Shown here piece by piece: positions 17,637-27,917 of a stretch of DNA of 64,000 bases. Location: NCBI RefSeq assembly GCF_002127655.1, contig NZ_NEHB01000008.1, positions 1 to 64,000 on the forward strand. Direction: 5' to 3'. The notes under the pieces are model-generated. The model had not been told where the DNA came from and made no database searches. It saw only the letters and a list, made by a program, of their open reading frames with translations. A program made the translations under genes and the position numbers. The DNA is from Janthinobacterium sp. GW456P (GTDB taxonomy: Bacteria; Pseudomonadota; Gammaproteobacteria; Burkholderiales; Burkholderiaceae_D). Within the stretch, counting starts at the first letter, position 1, and every line of letters starts with the position of its first letter.

Positions 17637-19061
17637 ATGTCTGCCCCTGCACCGGCGGCGCAGGACTACGTGCAGGTGCGCATAGGCACGCTGCAGGTAG
17701 GCATAGCCTCGTCCCATGTGCGCCAGGCGCTGCCGCTCCCCTCCGGCGTGCTGCCCATGCCGGGCGCAACAGGCGCCCTGGCAGGCGTCTTTTCACATCT
17801 GGACCAGCTGATACCCTTGATCGACTTGCGCCGTTGGCTCGACCTGCCGGCCGATGCCCCTTGTGCCTACGTGCTGCTGCTGGCAGCGGAAGGCCGCCTG
17901 GCCGGTCTGGCCGTCGACGCCGTCTCCAACGTACAAAAAATTGCCCCACAGCACATCGAACAAGTGTGCCACGACGAGGAGCCAGACCGCTTTTTCCGCT
18001 ACGTCGCGCGTCCCGCCGGCGGCGCTGAACTGCTCAATTTGCTTGAGCCGCAGCGCCTGATGCTGCGGGCGCAAGCCTGGACGCGGACGGCGGGCGCACA
18101 GACGGGAATCGATGCGCGCCCCGCTCCAGAGCAGGACGGCGGCAGCGCATCGCTGGCGCTGGTCGAGCTGGCGGGACGCGTACTGGCATTGCCCGCGGCG
18201 CTGGTAGCCGAAGTCCTGCCGTGCCCGCCACTGGATACGGCGTTCGGCTGGAATGGACAACTGGCGGGGGTGGTGCGCTGGCGCGGGCGGCAAGTGTATG
18301 TGCTCAACGGTGCCGCTTTCAATGGCGCCTTGCCGGCACCGCCCGCGCCGCCACCCCTGCTGGCCGTGCTGGAACGGGACGGTCGGTGCCTGGGGCTACG
18401 CATCGACAAGACGCTGGACGTGCGCGATATCGATTGCAGCCGCATCCTGCACGGCGCAGACGGACCGTGCGCTCACGCGCTGGTGGCGGCCACGATCACG
18501 GCGCAGTCCGGCCCGCCGCACCTCGTGCTCGATGACGCAGCCCTGCTGGCGCTGTGCCCGCAAGCATCGCGCGAAACGAGTACGCAAACGCTTGCTTCGG
18601 CACAAGGCCTGCGCAGCAGCGACGCCTACATCGTCTGCGACGGGGGCGAGGAACTGGCCTTACCCATGGCCGCCATCGTCACCATCCTGGCCCCGCCCGA
18701 CGACATGCAAGCCCCCTCGTGCGGCGATATCAGCGCCCCGCTTGGCAGTTGTACCTGGCAGGGACGCACACTGCCGCTGATCGCGCTGGGCCAGCAGGGT
18801 GCGCCCACGGCACGCATCGTCGTCATCGAGCACGCGGCAAGACATTTTGGATTACTGGTGCGTAATCTCGTCACCCTGGTTCCCGCCTATGCGGCGACAA
18901 AGCTGAGCTTCCGCCAGTTCGGCGGGCAGTCGCTGACGATGATTACGCTGGACTCGGCGGAAAGGCGCAGCAGCTACCGGCTACTGGACCTGGCAGAAGT
19001 GGCCGCCGCGGCTGGCCTGGCGTCCCGCGCTGCCGGCATGCCGCATGATCCTGCGCCCTGA
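17637..19061 (+). CDS. Protein with three tandem CheW-like domains
   Basis: A 474-residue protein. Domain 1 (about 8-140) has VQVRIGTLQVGIASSHVRQAL and LIPLIDLRRWLDLP. Domain 2 (about 165-305) has LVELAGRVLALPAALVAEVL and VRWRGRQVYVLNGAAF. Domain 3 (about 325-455) has SDAYIVCDGGEELALPMAAI, TWQGRTLPLIALGQQ and ARIVVIEHAARHFGLLVRNL. All three carry the beta-strand pattern of CheW, the adaptor joining receptors to CheA. Single CheW domains are usual; three in one chain are uncommon and could cross-link several receptors or kinases. It follows the PAS receptor gene by two bases, suggesting they work as a pair. No CheA gene is nearby. Confidence 0.82.
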   Translation: MSAPAPAAQDYVQVRIGTLQVGIASSHVRQALPLPSGVLPMPGATGALAGVFSHLDQLIPLIDLRRWLDLPADAPCAYVLLLAAEGRLAGLAVDAVSNVQKIAPQHIEQVCHDEEPDRFFRYVARPAGGAELLNLLEPQRLMLRAQAWTRTAGAQTGIDARPAPEQDGGSASLALVELAGRVLALPAALVAEVLPCPPLDTAFGWNGQLAGVVRWRGRQVYVLNGAAFNGALPAPPAPPPLLAVLERDGRCLGLRIDKTLDVRDIDCSRILHGADGPCAHALVAATITAQSGPPHLVLDDAALLALCPQASRETSTQTLASAQGLRSSDAYIVCDGGEELALPMAAIVTILAPPDDMQAPSCGDISAPLGSCTWQGRTLPLIALGQQGAPTARIVVIEHAARHFGLLVRNLVTLVPAYAATKLSFRQFGGQSLTMITLDSAERRSSYRLLDLAEVAAAAGLASRAAGMPHDPAP

Positions 19062-19212
19062 TGAGCACGATCCATCCCCTGCCCTTGCGCAAGCCCATTC
19101 CAGTGCCCGCCGACCGCAGCGGACCAGGCCGGCCTGGCGCCGCAAGCGCCACTGGCGGACACGGCGCGGCACGCTCTTGCATTACACTGGCGTTTTATGC
19201 TCTGGTGCCTCC

Positions 19213-20073
19213 ATGCAACTACCCGCAAGCTTCGCCCACATCTCGCTAGAACAAGACTGGCAACACTCGACAGCATATCCGCCCCTCGGCTTTATCCCCT
19301 TCCACGAAGGCGCGCTGGGCAATGGCGATACCTTCGGCCTGTACTGGCCCATCGGCCGCGAAGCGTGCGAACCCATCGTCGTCGAGACGTGGCACGACGA
19401 ATGGCGCATCCAGCCGCACTTTTCCAGCCTGGCGGCGTTCCTGCAAGCCTACACGGCAGCGGAAGACGAGTACGTCACCACGCCCTCGCTGGCCGACGAC
19501 CCCGCCTCGCCGCGCGCCGCCTTCCTGGCCGCCAAGGAATTGATCGCGCAGCGCAACCCCGAAGCGGCCATCGCCCTGCTGGAAGCGGCGCTGGCCATCG
19601 TGCCCGAATATACGGATGCGCTGGTCTTGCTGCATGGCCAGTATGTGCGCGCGGGAAGAATCGACGATGCCGTCAAGCTGGCCATCCAGGCCATCATCTC
19701 TCCACCGTCGTTCGGCGGCCCGCCATTCAAGGCCTTGCAATGGTTGCGCACGCAGGCGGTGCCGGAGGGGGAACTGGACCCCATCTGGCGCGCCTGCGGG
19801 CAATTGTCATTCAACTTTGGCGGCAGCAAGGACAATGTGGATTACCCCGTGCTGCTGGCCGCCATCGACACCTATCTGGAACAAGGCAAGCATCTTTCCG
19901 CCTCGACCCTGATGCAGACATATGCCGAACTGATGAGCGCGGAAACCGTATCTTTTCAGGAACGCTACGAATTTGACCAGACTGCCTTCATCGCGCGGCA
20001 AATCGCCGTCAGCGCGAAGCTGCCCAACGGCAGCCGGGACCCGGCAATGCTATGGCTGCCCGATCTGGCCTGA
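19213..20073 (+). CDS. TPR-type protein with N-terminal SMI1/KNR4-like segment
   Basis: A 286-residue soluble protein. The N-terminal 80 residues (FIPFHEGALGNGDTFGLYWP, then EPIVVETWHDEWRIQPHFSS) read like a SUKH/SMI1-KNR4-type domain. The middle has tetratricopeptide-like helices (AAKELIAQRNPEAAIALLEAALAIVPEYTDALVLLHGQYV). The start is the ATG at 19213; upstream codons give an implausible Arg-rich extension. A frameshifted relic of a related gene lies 4 kb upstream. It is convergent with, and overlaps by 24 bases, the GlxA-type gene. Biological role unknown; SUKH-type proteins often act as immunity proteins, but no toxin gene is seen here. Confidence 0.75.
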   Translation: MQLPASFAHISLEQDWQHSTAYPPLGFIPFHEGALGNGDTFGLYWPIGREACEPIVVETWHDEWRIQPHFSSLAAFLQAYTAAEDEYVTTPSLADDPASPRAAFLAAKELIAQRNPEAAIALLEAALAIVPEYTDALVLLHGQYVRAGRIDDAVKLAIQAIISPPSFGGPPFKALQWLRTQAVPEGELDPIWRACGQLSFNFGGSKDNVDYPVLLAAIDTYLEQGKHLSASTLMQTYAELMSAETVSFQERYEFDQTAFIARQIAVSAKLPNGSRDPAMLWLPDLA

Positions 20074-21045
20074 TTGCTGCCGGAACAGCTTGCGGTATGC
20101 CGACGGCGACGTCTGCAAGCTGGCCCGGAAATGCTGGCGCAGCGACAGGGCCGTGCCGAAGCCGGCCTCCTGCGCCACGACATCGATCGAGGCCGCGCTT
20201 TTTTCCAGCAAGCCTTGCGCATGCGCGAGGCGCTGGTTCAGCAGCCATTGCTTGAACGACGTGCCCGTGGCCTGGCGGAAGTGGCGCGTGAAATTGCGCC
20301 GGCTCATGGCGGCCCGCTCGGCCAGCGCGTCGATGCTGTGCGCCTGGCCCAGGCTGGCCGTCACGCAGGCGAGCACCTCGGCAAAGCGCCCTTCGCTGCC
20401 GGACACGGGCAGCGGGCGCTCGATGAACTGCGCCTGCCCGCCCTGGCGGTGCGGCGCCACCAGCAGCCGGCGCGCCACCCGGTTGGCCACCTCGGCACCC
20501 GCCAGCTGGCGCAGCAGGTGCAAGCAGCAATCGAGGCCGGCCGCCACGCCCGCCGACGTCAGCACGCCGCCATCGTCCACGTACAGCACCTCCCGCTCCA
20601 CCCTGACCTTGGGATAGCGCTGCGCCAGCCGGTCCGCCATGCCCCAGTGCGTGGCGGCGCTCTTGCCATCCAACAAGCCCGCCTGCGCCAGCGGAAACGC
20701 ACCCAGGCATAGCCCCACCATGCGCGCGCCGCGATCGCTGGCCGCCTGCAGCGCCGCGACCAGGGATGGCGCCGCATCGCGGCAATCGTCGTGCCAGGCC
20801 GGCATGATGACGATATCGGCGCCCTCCAGTCCTTCCAGGCCGAACTCGGGCGTGATGGCAAAGCCGGCCGCCGTGCGCAGGGGCGCGGGGTCGGCGGCGC
20901 AGACGCGCACGTGGAAAGGCGGCAGATCGGTCTCGTCCGTCTGGGCACCGAACACGAGGCAAGGCACGGACAGGTGAAACGGCGTCATGCCGTCGAAGGC
21001 GATCACGGCGATGGTCAAGGGGGCGGGAGCAGGATAGGCACGCAT
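20050..21045 (-). CDS. GlxA-family transcriptional regulator (DJ-1/PfpI domain plus AraC HTH)
   Basis: A 331-residue protein. The N-terminal DJ-1/PfpI-like domain (IAVIAFDGMTPFHLSVPCLV) has the nucleophile-elbow Cys in MVGLCLGAFPLAQAGLLDGK. The C-terminal AraC-type double helix-turn-helix spans about 225-320 (IDALAERAAMSRRNFTRHFR and IDVVAQEAGFGTALSLRQHF). This family regulates catabolism of amines or betaines in several bacteria, but the effector here is unknown. It is divergent from the cysteine hydrolase gene across about 110 bases, a common arrangement in which the regulator controls its neighbour. Confidence 0.9.
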   Translation of the reverse strand: MRAYPAPAPLTIAVIAFDGMTPFHLSVPCLVFGAQTDETDLPPFHVRVCAADPAPLRTAAGFAITPEFGLEGLEGADIVIMPAWHDDCRDAAPSLVAALQAASDRGARMVGLCLGAFPLAQAGLLDGKSAATHWGMADRLAQRYPKVRVEREVLYVDDGGVLTSAGVAAGLDCCLHLLRQLAGAEVANRVARRLLVAPHRQGGQAQFIERPLPVSGSEGRFAEVLACVTASLGQAHSIDALAERAAMSRRNFTRHFRQATGTSFKQWLLNQRLAHAQGLLEKSAASIDVVAQEAGFGTALSLRQHFRASLQTSPSAYRKLFRQQSGQIGQP

Positions 21046-21157
21046 GGCCCGATTTTATCGCAGATAGGCCTTCGGGCCACTTTTTGTTTTCAACGCGCAG
21101 CTTGAAAATGGCTGCATCGGGGAAGTCCTTCCTCTTTCAACCATTCAGGAGTCACGC

Positions 21158-21796
21158 ATGTCCAACACTACCGTACCGCGCCGCGCCCTGCTCGTCATCG
21201 ACGTGCAAAATGAATACTTCACGGGCGACCTGCCCATCGAATATCCATCCGTCGACATTTCCCTGCCCAACATCGTCGCCGCCATGAACGGCGCCCGCGC
21301 CGCCGGCGTGCCCGTGATCGTCGTGCAGCACGATGCGCCGGAAGCTTCTCCCATCTTTGCAAAAGGCAGCGATGGCTGGCAGCTGCATCCGCAAGTAGCT
21401 GCGTTTGCCGCCGACCACCGCATCAACAAGGTCATGGGCAGCGCCTTTGCGGGCACGGACTTGCGCGCCTGGCTGGAGGGCCATGGCATCGATACCCTGA
21501 GCATCATCGGCTACATGACGCACAACTGCGACGCCGCCACCATCTACCACGCCGCGCACGACGGCTTGCAGGTCGAATTCCTGCAGGACGCCACCGGCAC
21601 CCTGCCCTACGCGAATGCGGGCGGCACGGCCAGCGCCGAGGAAATCCACCGCGTGTTCAGCGCCGTGTTCCATTCGAATTTCGCCGCCGTCGCCAGCACG
21701 CAGGAATGGCTCGATGCCGTGCGCGAGGGCAAGCCGCTGGACAAGGACAATATCTATTTGTCGAATCAGCGCGCGCGCAAGGCGCAGGCGAACTGA
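21158..21796 (+). CDS. Isochorismatase-family cysteine hydrolase
   Basis: A 212-residue alpha/beta enzyme with the catalytic triad of the family: Asp in LLVIDVQNEYF, Lys in RINKVMGSAFAGTDL, and Cys in IIGYMTHNCDAATIYHAAHDG. Family members hydrolyse isochorismate, nicotinamide, N-carbamoyl compounds or related amides; the substrate cannot be told here. AGGAG precedes the ATG at good spacing. It is divergent from a GlxA-type regulator that probably controls it. Confidence 0.9.
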   Translation: MSNTTVPRRALLVIDVQNEYFTGDLPIEYPSVDISLPNIVAAMNGARAAGVPVIVVQHDAPEASPIFAKGSDGWQLHPQVAAFAADHRINKVMGSAFAGTDLRAWLEGHGIDTLSIIGYMTHNCDAATIYHAAHDGLQVEFLQDATGTLPYANAGGTASAEEIHRVFSAVFHSNFAAVASTQEWLDAVREGKPLDKDNIYLSNQRARKAQAN

Positions 21797-21850
21797 CGCA
21801 GGCGGGAATGGACGGGTATCATGCGTCCATTCCCTCTTTGATGATGAACG

Positions 21851-22411
21851 ATGCGAAAAATAACTGTGCTGGGCTTGACGACTGCTGGTGTTTTCCTGCT
21901 GGCCACCGCCGCCCTGGTGCTGGCGGGACTCGACGACAAACTGGCGCCCGCCGACGTGATCGTCGTGCCAGGCAACACGATCCTGCCCGACGGCACGCCC
22001 AGCCCCCGCCTGCAGGCACGGCTCGACGCGGCGCTGACGCAATTCCAGGCACACAGGGCGCCGCGCATTCTCGTCAGCGGGGCGACGGGCAAGGAAGGTT
22101 TTGACGAGGCCGCAGCTATGGCGCGCTATTTGCAATCGCGCGGCGTGCCGGCCGGCGCCATCCTTGAGGATAATCAAGGCTGGACCACGGACGCCACGGC
22201 CCGTAACGCGGCCCTTCTCATGCGCGCACACGGCTGGCAGACAGCCATGGTCGCCACGCAGTATTTTCACGTGCCCCGCTTCCGGCTGGCGCTGGAGCGG
22301 GCCGGCATCGCCGTCAGCGGCCACGTGCACGCGCCGTATTTCGAGCTGCGCGACCTGTATTCCGTGCCGCGCGAAACCGTGGGCTATGCCGTGTATTTCA
22401 TGCGCCATTGA
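21851..22411 (+). CDS. YdcF/DUF218-family envelope protein
   Basis: A 186-residue protein with an N-terminal membrane anchor or signal (LGLTTAGVFLLATAALVLAG). The DUF218 fold follows: ADVIVVPGNTILPDGTPSPR, PRILVSGATGKEGFDEAAAM, and TTDATARNAALLMRAHGW, the last like the ENTxxNA motif of SanA/YdcF proteins. Members act in the envelope, some linked to peptidoglycan or vancomycin tolerance, but the biochemical activity is not settled. It is 54 bases after the cysteine hydrolase gene and may be cotranscribed. Confidence 0.85.
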   Translation: MRKITVLGLTTAGVFLLATAALVLAGLDDKLAPADVIVVPGNTILPDGTPSPRLQARLDAALTQFQAHRAPRILVSGATGKEGFDEAAAMARYLQSRGVPAGAILEDNQGWTTDATARNAALLMRAHGWQTAMVATQYFHVPRFRLALERAGIAVSGHVHAPYFELRDLYSVPRETVGYAVYFMRH

Positions 22412-22429
22412 TCCCGGTTCTTACAACGT

Positions 22430-22539
22430 CTGACAAAACCGTAGCGAGCGGCAGTGATTTGTGGCTAAGAAGCGCAACCGTGCGTGGGCACGGTGAGCAT
22501 CGCAGGCCGCAAAGCGCGACGCGCAGTAGGTTTGGCCAG
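22430..22539. repeat. MITE/REP-like intergenic element with imperfect terminal inverted repeats
   Basis: The space between the convergent YdcF and glpK genes is bounded by CTGACAAAACC (22430-22440) and GGTTTGGCCAG (22529-22539), which are inverted and match at 9 of 11 positions. Inside is a perfect hairpin ACCGTGC-GTGG-GCACGGT (22477-22494). The shape suits a short non-autonomous repeat that may be multicopy in the genome, or a bidirectional 3'-end structure for the two convergent genes. Confidence 0.45.
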
Positions 22540-22545
22540 ATGTTC

Positions 22546-24039
22546 TTACTCGCTCCAGTCGCGCGAGCGCTCCACCGCGCGCTGCCACTTATGCAGGCGC
22601 GTCAGCCGTTCGTCGGCCGCCATCTTCGGTTCGAAACGGCGCCCGACCTGCCATTGGCCGGCGATTTCTTCCTGCGATGCCCAGAAACCCACGGCCAGGC
22701 CCGCCAGGTAGGCGGCGCCCAGGGCCGTCGTTTCCGTCACCACGGGGCGCACCACGGGCACATTCAAGATGTCGGCCTGGAACTGCATCAGCATGTCGTT
22801 GCGCGCCGCGCCGCCGTCCACGCGCAATTCCGATAGCGCGATGCCGGCGTCGTCCTGCATGGCCGACAGCACGTCGACGTTTTGATATGCCACGCCCTCC
22901 AGGGCCGCGCGCGCGATGTGCGCCTTGCCCGTGCCGCGCGTGATGCCGATCAGGGTGCCGCGCGCATACGGGTCCCAGTACGGCGCACCGAGGCCCGCGA
23001 ACGCGGGCACGAAGACCAGGCCGCCCGAATCGGGCACGCTGCTGGCCAGCGCTTCCACTTCGGACGAGTCGCGGATGATGCCCAGCCCATCGCGCATCCA
23101 CTGCACCGCCGCGCCCGCGATAAAGGCGCTGCCTTCGAGCAAATAATCGGTCTTGTCGCCGCCGGCGCCCAGGCTCCAGCCCACCGTCGTCAGCAGGCGG
23201 TTTTTCGATGGCAAGGGGCGCTTGCCCACGTTCATCAACATGAAGCAGCCCGTGCCGTAGGTATTCTTGGCCATGCCCGGCTGCAAACACGCCTGGCCGA
23301 ACGTGGCCGCCTGCTGGTCGCCCGCGATGCCGGCGATCGGCACGGACACGCCCAGCAGGTCAAGGTGCGTGTGCGCGGCCACGCCGCTCGACGGCACGAC
23401 ATCGGGCAGCAGCGAGGCGGGAATGTCCAGCAGCGCCAGCAGATCCGTGTCCCATTGCAGGGTGTGGATATTGAACAGCATGGTGCGCGCCGCGTTGCTC
23501 GTGTCCGTCAAGTGGGCGCCGCTCATCTTGTAGATCAGCCAGCTGTCGACGGTGCCGAAGGCCAGCTCGCCCCGCTCGGCGCGCGCGCGGGCGCCGGGCA
23601 CGTTGTCGAGCAGCCATTTGAGCTTGGTGGCGGAAAAATACGCATCCAGCACGAGACCCGTCTTTTGCTGGATCAGGTCCGCCTTGCCCTGCTCGACCAG
23701 CTGTTCGCAATAGGCGGCATTGCGGCGGTCTTGCCAGACGATGGCGTTGGCGACGGGCGCTCCCGTGGCGCGGTCCCACAGCACCGTCGTTTCGCGCTGG
23801 TTGGTCACGCCGATGGCGGCCACGTCGCTTGCCGCCACGCCGCTGTCGCGCAGCACCTGCTGCAGCACGCCCTCTTGCGAGGCCCAGATTTCGCCCGCGT
23901 CATGCTCGACCCAGCCCGGCTGGGGAAAAATCTGGCGAAATTCGCGCTGCGCGCTGGCATGCGGCCGGCCCGCATGGTCGAACAGGATGGCGCGCGAACT
24001 GGTGGTGCCCTGGTCTAAAGCAAGTATGTATTTGGTCAT
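22546..24039 (-). CDS. glpK: Glycerol kinase
   Basis: A 497-residue FGGY-family kinase that phosphorylates glycerol to sn-glycerol 3-phosphate with ATP. The N terminus [20 protein letters not shown] is diagnostic. [20 protein letters not shown] (FGGY motif region) and [22 protein letters not shown] are also present. Length is normal. It is last in the glycerol gene series, separated from the binding-protein gene by an intrinsic terminator, so expression depends on read-through or a separate promoter. No strong ribosome-binding site is visible before the ATG. Confidence 0.97.
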   Translation of the reverse strand: MTKYILALDQGTTSSRAILFDHAGRPHASAQREFRQIFPQPGWVEHDAGEIWASQEGVLQQVLRDSGVAASDVAAIGVTNQRETTVLWDRATGAPVANAIVWQDRRNAAYCEQLVEQGKADLIQQKTGLVLDAYFSATKLKWLLDNVPGARARAERGELAFGTVDSWLIYKMSGAHLTDTSNAARTMLFNIHTLQWDTDLLALLDIPASLLPDVVPSSGVAAHTHLDLLGVSVPIAGIAGDQQAATFGQACLQPGMAKNTYGTGCFMLMNVGKRPLPSKNRLLTTVGWSLGAGGDKTDYLLEGSAFIAGAAVQWMRDGLGIIRDSSEVEALASSVPDSGGLVFVPAFAGLGAPYWDPYARGTLIGITRGTGKAHIARAALEGVAYQNVDVLSAMQDDAGIALSELRVDGGAARNDMLMQFQADILNVPVVRPVVTETTALGAAYLAGLAVGFWASQEEIAGQWQVGRRFEPKMAADERLTRLHKWQRAVERSRDWSE

Positions 24040-24061
24040 GGTCGCTACTACGGCTATACAG

Positions 24062-24091
24062 TAAAAAAAGGCACGGGCAAAGGCCCGTGCC
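24062..24091 (-). terminator. Intrinsic terminator between glpV and glpK
   Basis: A 9-bp perfect stem GGCACGGGC/GCCCGTGCC with an AAAG loop, followed on the minus strand by seven Ts. It lies after the binding-protein gene and 23 bases before the glpK start, so it should limit glpK transcription from the upstream operon. Confidence 0.9.
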
Positions 24092-24122
24092 CCGGGAAAA
24101 GCGGCGGCAGAAGTTTACACGA

Positions 24123-25850
<1,728 letters not shown>

Positions 25851-25922
25851 CGTGAATCTCCTTTTATAGTTTTTACCGGCCGCCTGCTGGCGGTACGGCA
25901 TCCATCAACACCGGCAAGCCGG

Positions 25923-26228
25923 TCATCCCCAACGCATAACAATCAACAACAACACAAAACTGATGGCGGCGCCGATCGCCTGCTGCATTTCCGTAAAGCC
26001 CGCCCAGGCCAGGTTCACATAGGCGGCCGTGAGCAAGCCGATGAACAAACGGTCGCCGCGCGTCGTCGGCATCGGCAGGAAGCCCTTGCGTTCGATGCTG
26101 GGCGAGCGGATTTGCCACACCGTCATGCCGGCCAGCATCAGGCCGATGCAGATGAAGAACACGGCCACTTCCGGCGTCCACGCCATCCAGCCGAACAGGC
26201 TGGCTGTGCTATCTGTCGTATTTTCCAT
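25923..26228 (-). CDS. glpU: Small membrane protein of the glycerol transporter operon (DUF2160)
   Basis: A 101-residue protein with about three hydrophobic segments (PEVAVFFICIGLMLAGMTVW, RLFIGLLTAAYVNLAWAGF, IGAAISFVLLLIVMRW). It matches the DUF2160-type proteins that accompany GlpSTPQV glycerol importers. The start is ATG 26228, one base after the glpQ stop. Function is unknown; it may be an accessory subunit of the permease. Confidence 0.82.
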   Translation of the reverse strand: MENTTDSTASLFGWMAWTPEVAVFFICIGLMLAGMTVWQIRSPSIERKGFLPMPTTRGDRLFIGLLTAAYVNLAWAGFTEMQQAIGAAISFVLLLIVMRWG

Positions 26229-26229
26229 G

Positions 26230-27036
26230 TCACACCCTTCCCATCGCAAAACCCTTGGCAATGTAATGCCGTACGAACCAGATCACCAGCGCGCCGGGCA
26301 CGATGGTCAGCACGCCGGCCGCCGCCAGCACGCCCCAGTCCATGCCGGCCGCCGAGACGGTGCGCGTCATGGTGGCGGCAATCGGCTTGGCATTGACGGA
26401 GGTCAGGGTGCGCGCCAACAGCAATTCCACCCAGCTGAACATGAAGCAGAAGAACGCCGTCACGCCCACGCCCGACTTGATCATCGGCAAGAAGATGCGG
26501 ATGAAGAAGCGGGGGAAGCTGTAGCCGTCGATATATGCCGTCTCGTCGATTTCCTTGGGCACGCCGGACATGAAGCCTTCCAGGATCCACACGGCCAGCG
26601 GCACGTTGAAGACCATGTGCGCCAGCGCCACGGCCAGATGCGTATCCATCAGGCCCACCGTCGAATACAGCTGGAAGAAAGGCACGAGGAAGACGGCGGG
26701 CGGCGTCATGCGGTTGGTCAAGAGCCAGAAAAAAAGATGCTTGTCGCCGACAAAGTTATAGCGGGAAAAAGCATACGCGGCCGGCAAGGCGACCGTGACC
26801 GACATGACCATGTTCAGCGCCACGTAGATCATGGAATTGAGGTAGCCGCTATACCAGGAACGATCGGTAAAAATCGTGTGGTAGTTGGCAAACGTCAGCT
26901 GCTGCGGCCACAGGCTCAGCACGCCCACGATCTCCTCGTTGGTCTTGAGCGACATGTTGAGCATCCAGTAGATGGGCAGCAAGGAGCCCAGCAGAAAGAT
27001 GATCAGGATGGTGCTGCTCATTTTCTTGTGCATCAT
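26230..27036 (-). CDS. glpQ: Glycerol ABC transporter permease (second subunit)
   Basis: A 268-residue inner-membrane permease of the MalG type with six predicted helices. The ATPase-contact loop EAA-like motif is present (SGVPKEIDETAYIDGYSFPRFF, then RIFLPMIKSG). The start is ATG 27036, overlapping the glpP stop by 4 bases; upstream extensions in this frame are only the shadow of glpP. It pairs with GlpP to form the channel. The symbol follows the rhizobial glycerol importer, not the glycerophosphodiesterase of E. coli. Confidence 0.9.
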   Translation of the reverse strand: MMHKKMSSTILIIFLLGSLLPIYWMLNMSLKTNEEIVGVLSLWPQQLTFANYHTIFTDRSWYSGYLNSMIYVALNMVMSVTVALPAAYAFSRYNFVGDKHLFFWLLTNRMTPPAVFLVPFFQLYSTVGLMDTHLAVALAHMVFNVPLAVWILEGFMSGVPKEIDETAYIDGYSFPRFFIRIFLPMIKSGVGVTAFFCFMFSWVELLLARTLTSVNAKPIAATMTRTVSAAGMDWGVLAAAGVLTIVPGALVIWFVRHYIAKGFAMGRV

Positions 27037-27917
27037 TTCTGGTCTCCCGTGCCGACGCGCTGCATCCACGTGTACAGCACAAAGCAGAACAGCAGGATGA
27101 TGAGGAAGTAAATCAATGAAAACGCCGAGGCCGGCCCCAGGTCGAACTGGCCCACGGCCTTTTGCGTCAGGTATTGCGACAAAAAGGTGGTGGCATTGCC
27201 CGGTCCGCCGCCCGTCAGCACGAAAGGTTCCGTGTAGATCATGAAACTGTCCATGAAGCGCAGCAGCACGGCGATCATCAGGACATTGCGCAGTTTCGGC
27301 AGCTGGATGTAGCGGAACACGGCCAGGCGCGAAGCGCCATCGATGCGTGCCGCCTGGTAATACGCGTCGGGAATGGCGCGCAAGCCCGCATAGCAAAGCA
27401 GCACGACCAGCGGCGTCCAGTGCCAGATATCCATCACCATCACCGTCAGCCAGGCGTCGAGCGAATTGCCGTTGTAATTGTAGTCAATACCCAGCTGGTT
27501 CAGGGTGTAGCCCATCAGGCCGATGTCGCCGCGGCCAAAGATTTGCCAGATGGTGCCCACCACGTTCCAGGGGATCAGCAAGGGCAGCGCGATCAGCACC
27601 AGCGCCAGCGACGCCTTCCAGCCATCGGCCGGCATGCACAGGGCGATCAATATGCCGAGCGGAATCTGGATCGCCAGCACGGAGCCGGAAAACAGCAGCT
27701 GGCGCAGCAAGGCGCTGTGCAGGTCGCCGTCGAGCATGACCATGCGGAACCATTCGGTGCCGACGAATACCTTTTGCGTGGGGCTCAGAATATCCTGCAC
27801 GGAATAATTCACCACCGTCATCAAGGGCAGGATGGCGGAAAAGGCCACGCACAGCAGCACGGGCAAGATCAAGAGCCAGGCGCGGCGGTTGTTATCGGTT
27901 TTACCGTTATGTATCAT
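27033..27917 (-). CDS. glpP: Glycerol ABC transporter permease (first subunit)
   Basis: A 294-residue MalF-type inner-membrane permease with about six helices (WLLILPVLLCVAFSAILPLM and later ALVLIALPLLIPWNVVGTIW). The coupling-loop motif is RAIPDAYYQAARIDGASRLA then VFRYIQLPKLR. The start shares an ATGA overlap with the glpT stop, indicating coupled translation. It forms the heterodimeric pore with GlpQ. Confidence 0.9.
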   Translation of the reverse strand: MIHNGKTDNNRRAWLLILPVLLCVAFSAILPLMTVVNYSVQDILSPTQKVFVGTEWFRMVMLDGDLHSALLRQLLFSGSVLAIQIPLGILIALCMPADGWKASLALVLIALPLLIPWNVVGTIWQIFGRGDIGLMGYTLNQLGIDYNYNGNSLDAWLTVMVMDIWHWTPLVVLLCYAGLRAIPDAYYQAARIDGASRLAVFRYIQLPKLRNVLMIAVLLRFMDSFMIYTEPFVLTGGGPGNATTFLSQYLTQKAVGQFDLGPASAFSLIYFLIILLFCFVLYTWMQRVGTGDQK

